From positions 1 to 64,000 of the forward strand of contig CAVTHA010000010.1 in assembly GCA_963734435.1 (NCBI GenBank): 64,000 bases of DNA, given 5' to 3'. The notes under the pieces were generated by a model. The model saw nothing but the letters and a program-made list of their open reading frames with translations. It was not told where the DNA came from and made no database searches. Every line of letters begins with the position of its first letter. The stretch's first letter is position 1. The position numbers and the translations under genes were made by a program. This document shows positions 9,403 through 20,145 of this stretch, in pieces. Source of the DNA: Bog-756 sp963734435 (GTDB taxonomy: Bacteria > Actinomycetota > Acidimicrobiia > Acidimicrobiales > RAAP-2).

Positions 9403-12400
9403 GTGTCGACCCTCCCCCCGAACGCAGGGAGGGCGCGTCCGAGCATTCGCTGGCACTGGCTATACCTCCTTGCCAACGTCCCATTGGTCGCCGCAATCTT
9501 CGCCCTTCCTCGATACCACACCTACCTCTGGGGCTCAATGGGGCTCTGCTCCACCGTTGCGATCGTCCTTGGAGAATTGAAAAACCGACCGTCGCGCCGG
9601 GCGCCCTGGAGTTTCGTGGCCATCGCACAGTTTGCTTTCGTCAGCGGCGGCATTACGTACGATGTCCTGACCAGGGTCCTCCATGAGAGCAACCCGTTCC
9701 CTTCAATCGCCGACGTCTTCTACCTGGCGACCTACCCGCTTCTCGCCATCGGGTTGTTCCTAATGGTGCGGGCCCAGAGCCGCGAACGCAATGTCGGTGC
9801 ACTGCTCGACTCCCTCATCGTCACCGTCGGCCTGGCCTTGTTGTCATGGATCTACCTGATTGAGCCGTACGTCCGTGCCTCGCAGCTGACCCTCTTGACG
9901 AAGGCTGTGTCCATGGCCTACCCGCTCGGGGACATCCTTATTCTGTATATGCTCGCCCGGCTCCTGCTGGGCGGCCCGCGGCGCAACACCTCGGTCATCC
10001 TCCTCTCAGCCGGAGGCATCGGCTTCCTCGCCACAGACTCGATCTACCGATGGAGCCAACTCCACGGGAACTGGTCGGTCGGTGGGCCAACGGCGCTGGG
10101 GTGCGTCGCCTTCTTCGTGCTTGGGGGGACGGCTGCTCTCCACCCGTCGATGCGGGAGGTGACCGAAAAACAACCGAGCCGCCCGCTCAGCCCCATTTCG
10201 CTGGCCGCGATCAGCGTGTCAACGCTAGTCGCCCCCGCTCTCCTGGTGGCCCGCTCATTCCTCAACCCAACGGTCGACGATGGGGCGCTTATCGGTACAG
10301 TCTCCGCGGTCTGCTGTTCATCCTCGTCATGCTGAGGATCACCGGATTGGCCCAAAGCCGAGCGGTGCTTGCACAACGAGAGCACATTCTCCGCGACCTT
10401 GGTGAACGCCTACTGGGAACAACTGAGCTGAGCGAGGTCGTCTCGGTCTCACTGGGCGCCGTGGCGGCGATCGTCGGAGACCGTTCGGGAGCCTGTCTGC
10501 TCACACAACTTGGCGACGAAGGCGAGCGGGTGGTTGGGGGTATCCCGAACATCCTCGTGGGCTGCAGTGTCGTCCTCCAACAGGCTGATCAGGCACACGG
10601 TGGCTTGAAGGTCAATTTTCCCAGGATGCCGTCACCCATCATTGACAGCGCGCACTACTGGACCCAGATTGCACTCGCCGACGTCCAAGGCGTACGACGG
10701 CAGATTCTCATCTCTCATAAGGCCGACGTCTCCCCGGACACCCTCACCATCCTCGAAGCCATGGCTGCGCCGGTCTCACTGGCGCTCGAGCGGGTGGAGC
10801 TCTCGATGATCGTGTACGAACGGCGGAGCGAAGCGAAGTTTCGCTCGCTCGTGCAAAACGCTGTCCGATGTGATCCTGATCGTGCAAGCAGACGGCAGCC
10901 TCAGCGCGGAAACCCCCTCTGTATCGACCGTTCTCGGCTATGCGCGTCAAACGATTGAATCAAAGACGATAAGTGATCTCCTCCATCCCGACGATGCCAC
11001 GGCTGCGCTCGCGCTGGTTGAGTCAATGATGTCAGGTCGCCGCATGGGCGGCATGCATGCCGAATGGCGGATTCGCCATGCCGACGGCCGGTGGCTCGTG
11101 ATGGAAGTGACCGGAAGTGACCTGTCCGCTGATGTCCACATCGCAGGCGTCGTTCTCACATTACGAGATGTGACCGAACGAAGGCACCTCGAGAGCGAGC
11201 TCCGTCACCGGGCTTTCCACGATGGTCTGACGAACCTGGCCAACCGGGACCTGTTCAACGATCGTGTCGAGCATGCCCTGGGGAGAAGAGAACGACAGGC
11301 AATATCGGTGGCGGTCTTGCTTCTCGATCTCGATGACTTCAAGCTCGTGAACGACACATTCGGGCATGGAGCAGGTGACGAACTGCTGGTGCAAGTGGGC
11401 AGCCGGCTGGCCGGGCTCATGCGTCACGGCGACACTGCAGCCCGCCTTGGTGGAGATGAGTTCGCGATCTGTGCGGAATTCGACGGATCGGAGACCGATG
11501 CAGTGACTTCGCTGGCGGAGCGTGTTCTCGACGTATTCGTGGCTCCGTTCGCCGTGGCGAACTCTGACATGAACATGAGCGCGACCGTGGGAATAGCCTC
11601 GACGAGGTCGAACTCTGACAGTAACGCCGCCGATCTCCTTCGAGAAGCCGACCTGGCGCTCTATGCCGCCAAGAATGCCGGAAAGCGCACCTTTCGGTTC
11701 TACGAGCCCAGTCTTCATCAAGCGGTGCTCATGCGGGTGCAGGAGCGAACCGAGCTCGAACAAGCGCTCACGCGCCGCGAGCTCCTGGTGTACTACCAGC
11801 CAATCGTCGAGTTGCACGACGGTCGGATCGTCGGCGTTGAGGCTCTGGCCCGTTGGAACCATCCGGAACGGGGCCTTTTGCTCCCCTCAGAGTTCATCCC
11901 GATCGCCGAGGAGTCCGGCCTCATAGTCCCCTTGGGGCGGTTGGTGCTCGACCAGGCCTGCGCCGACCTGAGCCGCTGGCGGCAGAGCCACCCCGATGCC
12001 CACGAGCTCCGCATGAGCGTGAACGTGTCCCCCCGCCAACTGCACGATCAACACTTTGCAAAGATGGTCGACGAGGTCCTTGTTGAACACGGCCTCGTTC
12101 CTGGCGTGCTCACCCTCGAGATCACCGAAGGCGCACTACTCGAAGGGGATGACTCGGTCTTGCTCCTCTTGCGGACGCTCCAAGAGCGCGGCATCACGCT
12201 CGCGCTCGACGACTTTGGAACGGGATACTCGTCACTCAGCTACCTACACCAATTCCCGTTGGGGACGCTCAAGATAGACCGAGCCTTCGTGAGAGACATG
12301 GACAAGGGGAACGGCATGGCGCTCTTGGACACGATCGTCTCCATGGGGCGCAATCTCGGCTTGCTCGGTATCGCCGAGGGAATCGAGATTCCCTCGCAGG

Positions 12401-12618
12401 TCGCACAACTCGAGCTCCTCGGTTGCAAATACGGTCAAGGATTTCTTTTCGCCCACCCCCTCACCGCTGATGCGCTGGAAGCGCTGTTGGGCCATCGCCT
12501 CGAAATACCCGGGTCTTCCGCGTCGATGAGCGACCTTTCTGACGGCGTGCTCGGCCATAACCGCGGCGGCGAAGTGTCGAGTGGCTCTCCTTACCAGTCC
12601 GAAGAAGCGGAAAGGTGA
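9403..12618 (+). CDS. Membrane PAS-GGDEF-EAL protein (cyclic-di-GMP turnover)
   Basis: The N-terminal ~280 residues form seven or eight hydrophobic segments. A ~190-residue linker follows, then a PAS domain (from DVILIVQADGSLS), a GGDEF domain with intact RLGGDEF and an RHGD inhibitory I-site five residues before it, and an EAL domain with GVEALARW and DDFGTGYSS. Both diguanylate cyclase and phosphodiesterase sites look functional, so the net activity cannot be told. Two frame changes interrupt it: about 10285 (one base missing) and about 10866 (an extra T; without it the text reads NASDVILIV). I treat these as errors in a ~1,070-residue protein. The GTG start is the first plausible one. Confidence 0.85.
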
Positions 12619-12941
12619 ACAACGTATTTTCCATAGGCGTGCGGCCCCTTCGGCGGCGTGAATATTGCCACGGGCCGCTCGGTAAGACTTTGACCGAGAG
12701 CCAAGAAAATGGCCTCGGAGTCCTCGGGTGTTCTCTCTGTCGTGGGGGGCAGCGCGAGTTCCCCTTCATCGGCCATCCCTGAGACTCCTTCCGACGAGGA
12801 AGCGTCGTAGTTTTCCTCGGGTAAGGGCTGGGAAATCTCCGGATGCGGCACATCACCTGCCTCGTTGATCGCTGACATCACAGCCCTGTTCGATTTGCCC
12901 TTCACGGGAAACGAAAGAGTGCCGAGTATCTCAAAGGTCAT
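12591..12941 (-). CDS. Small hypothetical protein, 116 codons
   Basis: An open minus-strand frame fills the gap between the EAL gene and rnpB. It overlaps the 3' end of the EAL gene by 28 bases. Composition is unremarkable, with an acidic Ser-rich middle; there is no signal peptide, membrane segment or motif, and no clear ribosome-binding site. It may be a spurious frame in GC-rich DNA; no homologue comes to mind. Confidence 0.3.
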   Translation of the reverse strand: MTFEILGTLSFPVKGKSNRAVMSAINEAGDVPHPEISQPLPEENYDASSSEGVSGMADEGELALPPTTERTPEDSEAIFLALGQSLTERPVAIFTPPKGPHAYGKYVVHLSASSDW

Positions 12942-12987
12942 CGAGGAGTCGGCGTTGCCATCAGGGTGACCGCGTGATGGTGACGGT

Positions 12988-13353
<366 letters not shown>

Positions 13354-13410
13354 ACCGTCCCCGCCAGTCTGCCACCGGGATGGAGGTGCCTGCGACGCGC
13401 ACCGCCTCGG

Positions 13411-13416
13411 TAGGGT
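13411..13416 (+). promoter_or_regulatory. -10-like TAGGGT before xseA
   Basis: TAGGGT ends 7 nt before the xseA ATG. Transcription would begin at or very near the start codon, giving a leaderless message. No -35 is evident. Confidence 0.45.
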
Positions 13417-13423
13417 GTCGAGG

Positions 13424-14872
13424 ATGTCAAGCCGCGCCCATCAGCTCTTCGACCCCGAGGCTCCTCCGCTGGCCGTCGCGGACGATCCGCCCGAGGATGG
13501 TGGCCGCCCCGGGGTACTCTCCATCGGCGCGCTCTACGATGAGGTCGACGCGGCGCTGACCTCGACCTTTCCGAGAAATCGCCAACTATGGGTCCGCGGA
13601 GAGATCCAGAGCTTCGCGGACCAGTCCGGACGGTCGGGCCACTGCTACCTGGACCTGGTCGACCCGGACGGCGGGGACGGCGCCGCTCCACGGGGCCGGG
13701 GCGCACCCGCCCTGAAGGTCAAGTGCTGGAGGACGTCGTGGTTGCCCATGAGGGGATCCCTGGCCAAGGCGGGCATCACCCTGGCCGAGGGCATGGTCGT
13801 CGTCCTGCGGGGGACGCTTGACCTCTACCGCCCGAAGGGGGAGATCGGTTTCATTCTCTCCGAGCTCGATGTGACCGCGTTGCTGGGTCGGTTGGCCGTG
13901 CAGCGGGCGCAGCTCCTGCGAACGCTGGAGGCTGAGGGCCTGCTCAGGCGAAATGCTGCGCTGGTGGTCCCAGAGGTGCCGCTGCGGGTGGGACTGGTCG
14001 CCAGTCCCGGGACCGAGGGATACCACGATTTCCTGGGCCAGCTCACTGGGTCGGGATTCGGCTTCCACGTGCAGGTGGCGTCGGTCGCCGTGCAGGGTGG
14101 TGATGCGCCGTCCGCCGTGGCCAGGGCGATCGCGGCGCTGTCGCGCACGGACTGTGATCTGGTGGTTGTGGTCAGAGGCGGGGGATCGAAGGCGGATTTG
14201 GCAACCTTCGATTCCGAAGTAGTTGCCCGTGCCATCGCCGCCGGACGCAAACCGGTCTGGACGGGGATCGGGCATACGGGGGATGAGTCCGTGGCCGACA
14301 TTGTTTCCAACCGCGCCTTTATCACGCCGACCGAGTGCGGGCATGAGCTCGTACTGCGAGTCGGCCAGTGGTGGGAGCAGCGTGTGGCGGGGCCGGCCGC
14401 CCTACTGAGTCGTCGGGTGCCCTCGCTTCTCCAGGAGGCACAGGCGCGCGACGCGGCCGCCCGCGGCCGACTGACCCACGCCGCCCGCAGCCAACTGCGG
14501 GTGCACCGGGAGCGGCTCACGGCACGCACGGTGTCCCTGGCCCGTCTGGCCCCTGAAGGACTGTCGGCGCGCCGGAGTGCGCTGAGGGCCCACGCCGCCC
14601 GTATGGGTCCGTTGACGCTAGGGCACGTGGACCGAGAAGCCGAACGTGTGCGATCGTGGCGCCGGCTGCTCACGGCGTATGACGTTGAACGACAGCTGGA
14701 ACGGGGCTACACCCTGACCCTCACGACGGAGGGCGAGTTGGTCAAGAGCGCCGCCGGACTTGTTGCGGGCCGCGAGGTCGTGACCCGTTTTGCCGACGGC
14801 ACGGCCCGCTCCCGCGTGGAGTCCGCTGAGGTCAGAAGCGATCGTGGCGAAGAAAGGAAGGAGGAGATCTGA
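13424..14872 (+). CDS. xseA: Exonuclease VII large subunit
   Basis: With XseB it degrades single-stranded DNA from both ends in repair. The ATG at 13424 is chosen because the open frame upstream lies inside rnpB. The OB-fold N-domain is recognisable (QLWVRGEIQSF, GHCYLDLVD), followed by the catalytic domain with RVGLVASPGTEGYHDF, DLVVVVRGGGSKADLATFD and GIGHTGDESVADIVSNRAF. The C-terminal half is a long Arg/Ala helical region, as in the family. At 482 residues it is normal length and shows no frameshift. It sits immediately before xseB. Confidence 0.93.
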   Translation: MSSRAHQLFDPEAPPLAVADDPPEDGGRPGVLSIGALYDEVDAALTSTFPRNRQLWVRGEIQSFADQSGRSGHCYLDLVDPDGGDGAAPRGRGAPALKVKCWRTSWLPMRGSLAKAGITLAEGMVVVLRGTLDLYRPKGEIGFILSELDVTALLGRLAVQRAQLLRTLEAEGLLRRNAALVVPEVPLRVGLVASPGTEGYHDFLGQLTGSGFGFHVQVASVAVQGGDAPSAVARAIAALSRTDCDLVVVVRGGGSKADLATFDSEVVARAIAAGRKPVWTGIGHTGDESVADIVSNRAFITPTECGHELVLRVGQWWEQRVAGPAALLSRRVPSLLQEAQARDAAARGRLTHAARSQLRVHRERLTARTVSLARLAPEGLSARRSALRAHAARMGPLTLGHVDREAERVRSWRRLLTAYDVERQLERGYTLTLTTEGELVKSAAGLVAGREVVTRFADGTARSRVESAEVRSDRGEERKEEI

Positions 14873-15139
14873 ATGACTGCGGCAACCACAGAACCCACTC
14901 CGGTGGAGGAACTGAGCTATACCGACGCCAGTCGGGAACTGGACGCGATCGTCCAGTTCTTCGAACAGCGTGAAGTGGACGTCGACGTGTTGGTGGCGCG
15001 TCTCGAACGCGCCACCGCGCTGATCGACGAGCTCGACCGGCGGCTTCGTCATACCAGAACGCAGGTGGAGGACCTGGTCCCTCGCCTCGACACGTTGGCC
15101 CGCGAGGTCGAGTCCGATGGAGGGAGCGACGATGACTGA
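14873..15139 (+). CDS. xseB: Exonuclease VII small subunit
   Basis: A small helical partner of XseA, 88 residues. It has the family pattern of a hydrophobic helix (YTDASRELDAIVQFFEQ) followed by a second helix rich in Leu and Arg and an acidic tail. The ATG follows directly on the xseA stop, so the two are translationally coupled. Its own end overlaps the start of the next gene by a few bases. Confidence 0.92.
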   Translation: MTAATTEPTPVEELSYTDASRELDAIVQFFEQREVDVDVLVARLERATALIDELDRRLRHTRTQVEDLVPRLDTLAREVESDGGSDDD

Positions 15140-15863
15140 GACGGCACAAGACGACCGTTTGTATTTCCGGCAACTTCTCTCGGGGAGGGACTTTGCCAAG
15201 GGAGACCAGATGGCCCGCCAGATGGTCAACTTCGCCTACCTCATCGGTGATCGGGCGACTGGTGAAGCCGTCGTTGTCGATCCCGCCTATGCGGTGGCGG
15301 ACCTGGTCGACCTGCTGGAGGCGGACGGCATGAAACTCACCGGCGTGCTGGGCACGCACTATCACCCGGACCACGTCGGGGGGGAGATGGCGGGGTGGGG
15401 CATCGAGGGCATCGGCGCGCTCTTGGAAACAGTGCAGGTCCCGGTGCACCTGCAAAAAGAAGAGGTGCCGTGGGTGGAGCGTACGACGGGTGTCAGCGCA
15501 TCGCACCTGGTCGGTCACGACAGCGGCGATGTGGTGCGGGTGGGCGCGGTCGAGATCGAGTTGATCCACACGCCCGGTCATACGCCGGGCAGCCAATGCT
15601 TCTTGGTCGACGGTCGACTGGTGGCCGGCGACACCCTGTTTCTCGAGGGCTGCGGGCGCACCGATCTCCCCGGGTCCGACCCGGTCGCCATGTACGACTC
15701 CATCAACAATCGGCTGTCCCGGGTGCCCGACGATGCGGTGCTGTTCCCCGGTCATCTGTACTCGGCTGATCCCTCGCAGCGCATGGGCGACACCCGCAAG
15801 ACCAACTATGTCTTCCGGCCCCGCTCGCTCAACGAGTGGACAACCATGTTCGGAGGACGGTGA
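15132..15863 (+). CDS. MBL-fold metallo-hydrolase (glyoxalase II-like)
   Basis: A metallo-beta-lactamase-fold hydrolase. The metal motif THYHPDHVGG (about residue 75), HTPGHTPGS, the bridging Asp in VAGDTLF and the C-terminal PGH are all present. The family includes hydroxyacylglutathione hydrolases and persulfide dioxygenases; the substrate cannot be read from the sequence. The ATG at 15132 follows a GAGGGAG-like ribosome site and overlaps xseB; an ATG 15 bases upstream is the alternative. Its stop overlaps the next start (GTGA). Confidence 0.85.
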   Translation: MTETAQDDRLYFRQLLSGRDFAKGDQMARQMVNFAYLIGDRATGEAVVVDPAYAVADLVDLLEADGMKLTGVLGTHYHPDHVGGEMAGWGIEGIGALLETVQVPVHLQKEEVPWVERTTGVSASHLVGHDSGDVVRVGAVEIELIHTPGHTPGSQCFLVDGRLVAGDTLFLEGCGRTDLPGSDPVAMYDSINNRLSRVPDDAVLFPGHLYSADPSQRMGDTRKTNYVFRPRSLNEWTTMFGGR

Positions 15864-17120
15864 CGCTGACGGAGGGTCTGCCGCGCGACGGGACCGTCAT
15901 CGTAATCGGTGCTTCGTTGAGCGGATTGCGGGCCACCGAGACGTTGAGAGAGGAAGGGTTCACCGGCAAGATCACGCTGGTGGGTGAGGAACTGCACCTG
16001 CCCTATGACCGCCCCCCACTCTCAAAACAGGTCTTGGCGGGGACGTGGCCCCCGGAGAAGGCAGTGTTGGCGGACCGTAAGCGTGCGGGTGAACTGCAGC
16101 TGCACGAAGTGCTGGGGCACCGGGCCGTTCGGCTGGACGTCGAAAAACGCCAAGTCGAGATCGACGACGGCACCGAGCTTTCTGGGGACGCCCTCATCGT
16201 GGCGACGGGAGCCCGTCCGCGGCATCTGCCGGGCACCGAGAGCCTCGCGCAGCGTGACGGGCTGTTCACCCTACGGACGTTGGACGACTCGGTGGCGTTG
16301 CGCGCGGCCGTGACCGCCGTCGAGTCGCCGCCGCGTCGTGGTGATCGGTGCCGGGTTCATCGGGGCCGAGGTGGCCTCGACGTGTGCCGGACTGGGATGC
16401 CAGGTCACCGTGATCGAGGCGTTGGAGATTCCGTTGTCCAATGTGTTGGGCCCAGTGCTCGGCGCGCACTGCGCCTCCTTGTACGAGGCCAACGGCGTGA
16501 ACCTGCAAACCGGGCGTGGAGTGGCCGACATTCGTCGCGTCGAGGGGTCGTCAGGGAAGAGCGGCTTGGTCGTCGAGACCGGGGACGGTGAGCAGGTCGA
16601 GGCCGACGTGGTGGTCGTGGGCATAGGGGTGGCGCCCGCCGTCGACTGGCTCCAGGATTCCGGGCTTACGCTGGACAACGGCGTGGTCTGCGATGACCGG
16701 CTCTTCGCGGCGGACGGGGTCGTGGCCGCAGGGGACGTGGCCCGGTGGGTCTGGCGCCACGACGGGAACGAAGAGCAGATCCGGATCGAACACTGGCAAG
16801 TAGCGGCCGAGGCCGGAATGGCGGCGGCCCATTCGGTGCTCGCCGGTCGGCGCCACGCCATGCCATTCACCCCCGTTCCGTACTTCTGGTCCGATCAGTT
16901 CGGCATCCGCTTCCAGGTCCTCGGGAACCCCGGAGGGGACGACCAGGTCGAGATCGTCAGCGGCTCATTCGAAGAGGGGAAGTTCGTCGCCCTCTTCGGT
17001 CGGGCGGGTCGCCTTCGGGCCGTCATGGCCATCGGGAGGCCGCGCCAGTTGATGGGATACCGACCACTGCTCGAAGGGGGCAGCAGCTGGGAGGCTGCAT
17101 TGGCGCACATGCCCTCATAG
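15860..17120 (+). CDS. FAD-dependent NAD(P)H:ferredoxin-type reductase
   Basis: Transfers electrons from NAD(P)H through FAD to a ferredoxin or similar carrier. The FAD motif is VIVIGASLSG (about residue 12) with YDRPPLSKQ after it. The NAD motif VVIGAGFIGAE lies mid-protein, GDVARW follows, and the C-terminus has the Reductase_C domain (VPYFWSDQFG). One extra base at about 16330, between the two dinucleotide domains, splits the frame. The GTG start at 15860 follows GGAGGA and overlaps the upstream stop. No redox partner gene is adjacent. Confidence 0.88.
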
Positions 17121-17128
17121 GGGCGACC

Positions 17129-18635
17129 TCAGAACGTGATGCCGGTGAGCTCGGGGATGGTTGCTTCGGCCTTGGCTCTCGCCGCCAGCCAACGGTCACG
17201 GGAGCGGGAACGGGTGGCGTCGTCGGTGCGGGGTTCGACCGTCCGCCGGGGCGAGAACGTCTGTGCGATGTCGTCGGTCGATCCGTAGGTGCCGATAGCC
17301 AGCCCGGCCAGCAGCCCGGCACCGAGGGTGGTCGCCTCGAGCACCGGTGATATCTCCACCGGACGGCCGACGGCGTCCGCCAGCGCGGTGACGAAGACCT
17401 CGTTATCCGACATGCCGCCGTCGACACGCAGCACGTCAATGGGGAAGCCGCTGTCGGCTTGCGCGGCCTCGACCAGGTCGGCACCCCGGTGCGCCACTCC
17501 TTCGAGCACCGCTCGCACCACTTCGGGCCGTCCGGATCCCCGGGTCAGCCCGACCAAAGTGCCGCGCGCACCGAAGTCCCACACCGGGGTGCCGAGCCCA
17601 AGTAGCGCCGGGACGAACCACACGTCGCCCGTCGTGGTGCACTGTGCTGCCACGGTTGCCGACTCCGCCGCGCTCGGTTAGGACGCCAAGATCGTCACGC
17701 AGCCACTCCACGCACGTGCCGGCTGAGAGCATGACCGCCTCGACGCCCCAGGTCACGACCCCGCCTACGCGGAAGGCGACGATGGGAAACGTACCGTGTG
17801 CGCCCTGGCCAGTGTGGCCCGGCGGCCGCTCGGTTCCGGTGCACTGGTCGAGCATGCCGCCGGTCCCGAAGGTGGCCTTGGCCAATCCCGGGCGGGTGCA
17901 GCCCTGCCCGACCAGCGACGCCTGCTGATCACCGGCGATGCCGCAGATGACCGGCGCCCCGGGAAGGGCGTGGCAGGCGCCGATCTCCCCCGACGAGTCA
18001 ACGATACGAGGCAGTACGGCGAGAGGAATGCGAAGTCGGGTGAGGAGCTCATCATCCCAATCGACGGTGGAGGGATCGATGAGTGCGGTGACGGCGGCGT
18101 TGGTGGCATCGGTCACATGCAGGGCATCGCGGCCGGAGCCGGCTCCGCCCGAGAGGACCCACGCCACCCACGCGTCCACGGTGCCGAAGCACAGCTCACC
18201 GGCGGCCGCCCTGGTGCGGTCCGCATCGACTGCGTCGAGAATGGCCATCAACTTGGTGGCCGACGCGTTGGGGGCGAGGCGGATGCCTTCGGCCTGCAGG
18301 GCCAGGCAGGTACCGACGGTGCGGAGGTCCTGCCACCCGATGCCGGGGGCCAGAGGCTTGCCGGTGGCGCGCTCCCAGACGATGGTGGACGCTCGCTGGT
18401 TGGCGATCCCGACGGCCTCGACGGGGCCTCCGTCGCGGAGTGCGGCGTGGGTCACATCGAGGACGGCGTCGGCCATCAGCGCGGCGTCGAACTCCACCAA
18501 GCCCGGCGCCGGGGTGTCGGGCAGGACAGCGGCGTAGTGCACATGGTCGACCGTGGCATCGGGTCGCACGAGGGCCGCACGCACCCCTGAGGTGCCGACA
18601 TCGACGACGAGGACGCTCCCCCCTTTTCCGCTCAT
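17129..18635 (-). CDS. FGGY-family carbohydrate kinase, glycerol kinase-like
   Basis: Probably phosphorylates glycerol to glycerol 3-phosphate. It has the ATP-binding start VVDVGTSGVRAALV, the substrate region GIANQRASTIVWERATGKP, GIAGDQQASLVGQG with the catalytic Asp, and FGTGGMLDQCTG, all glycerol-kinase-like, plus the C-terminal VDGGMSDNEVF. Homologues with other polyol substrates exist. A frame change at about 17660 divides it. The start ATG overlaps the stop of the flavoprotein gene (ATGA), and GlpD lies two genes upstream, which supports a role with glycerol. Confidence 0.82.
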
Positions 18636-20145
18636 GACCAGGGCGGGGGCCCGAACGGGGAGGGGAGGCCGAGCTTGCCGGGGTTGAGGATGCCGACGGG
18701 GTCGAAGCTCTGCTTGAGCCCGACAAGGACCTGGAACCCCGAGCCGAGGGCGCGAGGGAGGAAGCGAGACCGGTTCAGCCCGATCCCGTGGTGGTGGCTG
18801 ATGGCGGCTCCGTGCGCCAACGTGGCATCGGTCACGGTCTCCCAGGCCCGCCGGTAGTACTGCTCCCGCCAGGCGTCGTCCCCCTCTGGCCCCCGGCCGG
18901 CAAAGGTGAAGTACAGGCAGGCGCCGTCGGTGTAGGCGTGGGACTGGTGGGCAGATGCGACCAACGTCCCGTCGATCGCCCCGAGAGAGCCGATCACTTC
19001 GTCGAAGAGACCCGGGAGGGCTGCCCATGGTCCGGCAATCTCGGCGGTGTCGACCACGATGCCCGCCCGCCATAGGGGGGCCAGGGCAGAGACGTCGTTG
19101 CGGTGGCTCAGCCAACGTTCGACCAGCGCGGCGTCCAGTGCGTGCGCTCCCCCCGCCGCGCCGCATTCGTCGTCCACCACTGCGAGCGTGGCGGCCAGGA
19201 GCGCAGGATCTGTCTCGTCCAGCACGACCAGCACGTTGGTGCCGGGCTGGTCGAAGTTGCGTCCGGACTCGGTCTCGTCGTAGAGGCGGAGGACGGCCGG
19301 CGTGGCGCCCCGTCGCAGAATCTTGCGGCAGGCTGCGAGCCCGGCGTTGAAGGTGGTGAAGCCGAAGGCCCGGCGACCCTGCGCCGGCGGAAGAGGATGG
19401 ATGCGAAAGCGCGCCTCGGTTATGACGCCCGAGCGTGCCTTCACTCCCGACGAAGAGCTGCGTCAGGTTGGGACCCGTGGCGGCCCGGGGACCATGACCC
19501 TCGGTGTGGACGATCCGTCCGTCGGCCAGGACGACCTCGAGCCCGATCACCATGTCCTCGATCTTCCCGTAGCGCGTCGAGTACTGCCCGGCACCGCGGC
19601 AGGCGAGCCAGCCGCCGACGGTGGAGAGGTCCATCGACTGTGGCCAATGGCCGAGGGTGTAGCCGGAGCCCAGCTCGCCCGAGCGCCGCTTCGAGGTCGG
19701 GGCCGAACATGCCCGCCCGCACGTCCGCGGTCAGTGAGGTCTCGTCCACCCCGACGAGTCCGTCGAGGGACGTCAGGTCCAGGGCCACCCCGCCGAAGAC
19801 CGGGATGGAACCGCCGCACACCCCGCTGCGGCCGGCGATGGGCGTGACCGGCACCATGGCCTCGTTGCAGGCCGCCAACACGGCAGAAACCTGTGCCGTC
19901 GTGGTGGGGCGCACGACCACGGCCGGTCGCTGGGGCACCGCCCCGTCGGCGGCCCAACCGATGGCCAGCGGCCACCAGTCCCGCCCCGCCTCGGCTCGGT
20001 TGACGTCATCGGTGAGCACCACGGCACCGCTGTCGGCGATGCGGTCGATCAGGCCTTGGGGTGGGACACGACGGCACCGGAGAGATGATCGGTGACCTGC
20101 CCCGCGAGCGGCATCGATCGGCGTGACCGGCGTGGGACTGCTCAA
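18632..20145 (-). CDS. FAD-linked oxidase, alkyl-DHAP synthase-like
   Basis: A vanillyl-alcohol-oxidase-type flavoprotein. The FAD region reads GRSGVCGGS, STVGGWLACRGAGQYSTRYG and FVGSEGTLG. The C-terminus carries YFTFAGRG and the triple-His ISHHHGIGLNR, which matches alkylglycerone-phosphate synthases (ether-lipid formation from acyl-DHAP) better than glycolate oxidases. Extra bases at about 19680 and 19422 break it into three frames. A TTG at 20145 overlapping the glpD stop is the apparent start; a start inside is possible. The ether-lipid role is inference from motif and neighbours. Confidence 0.8.
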
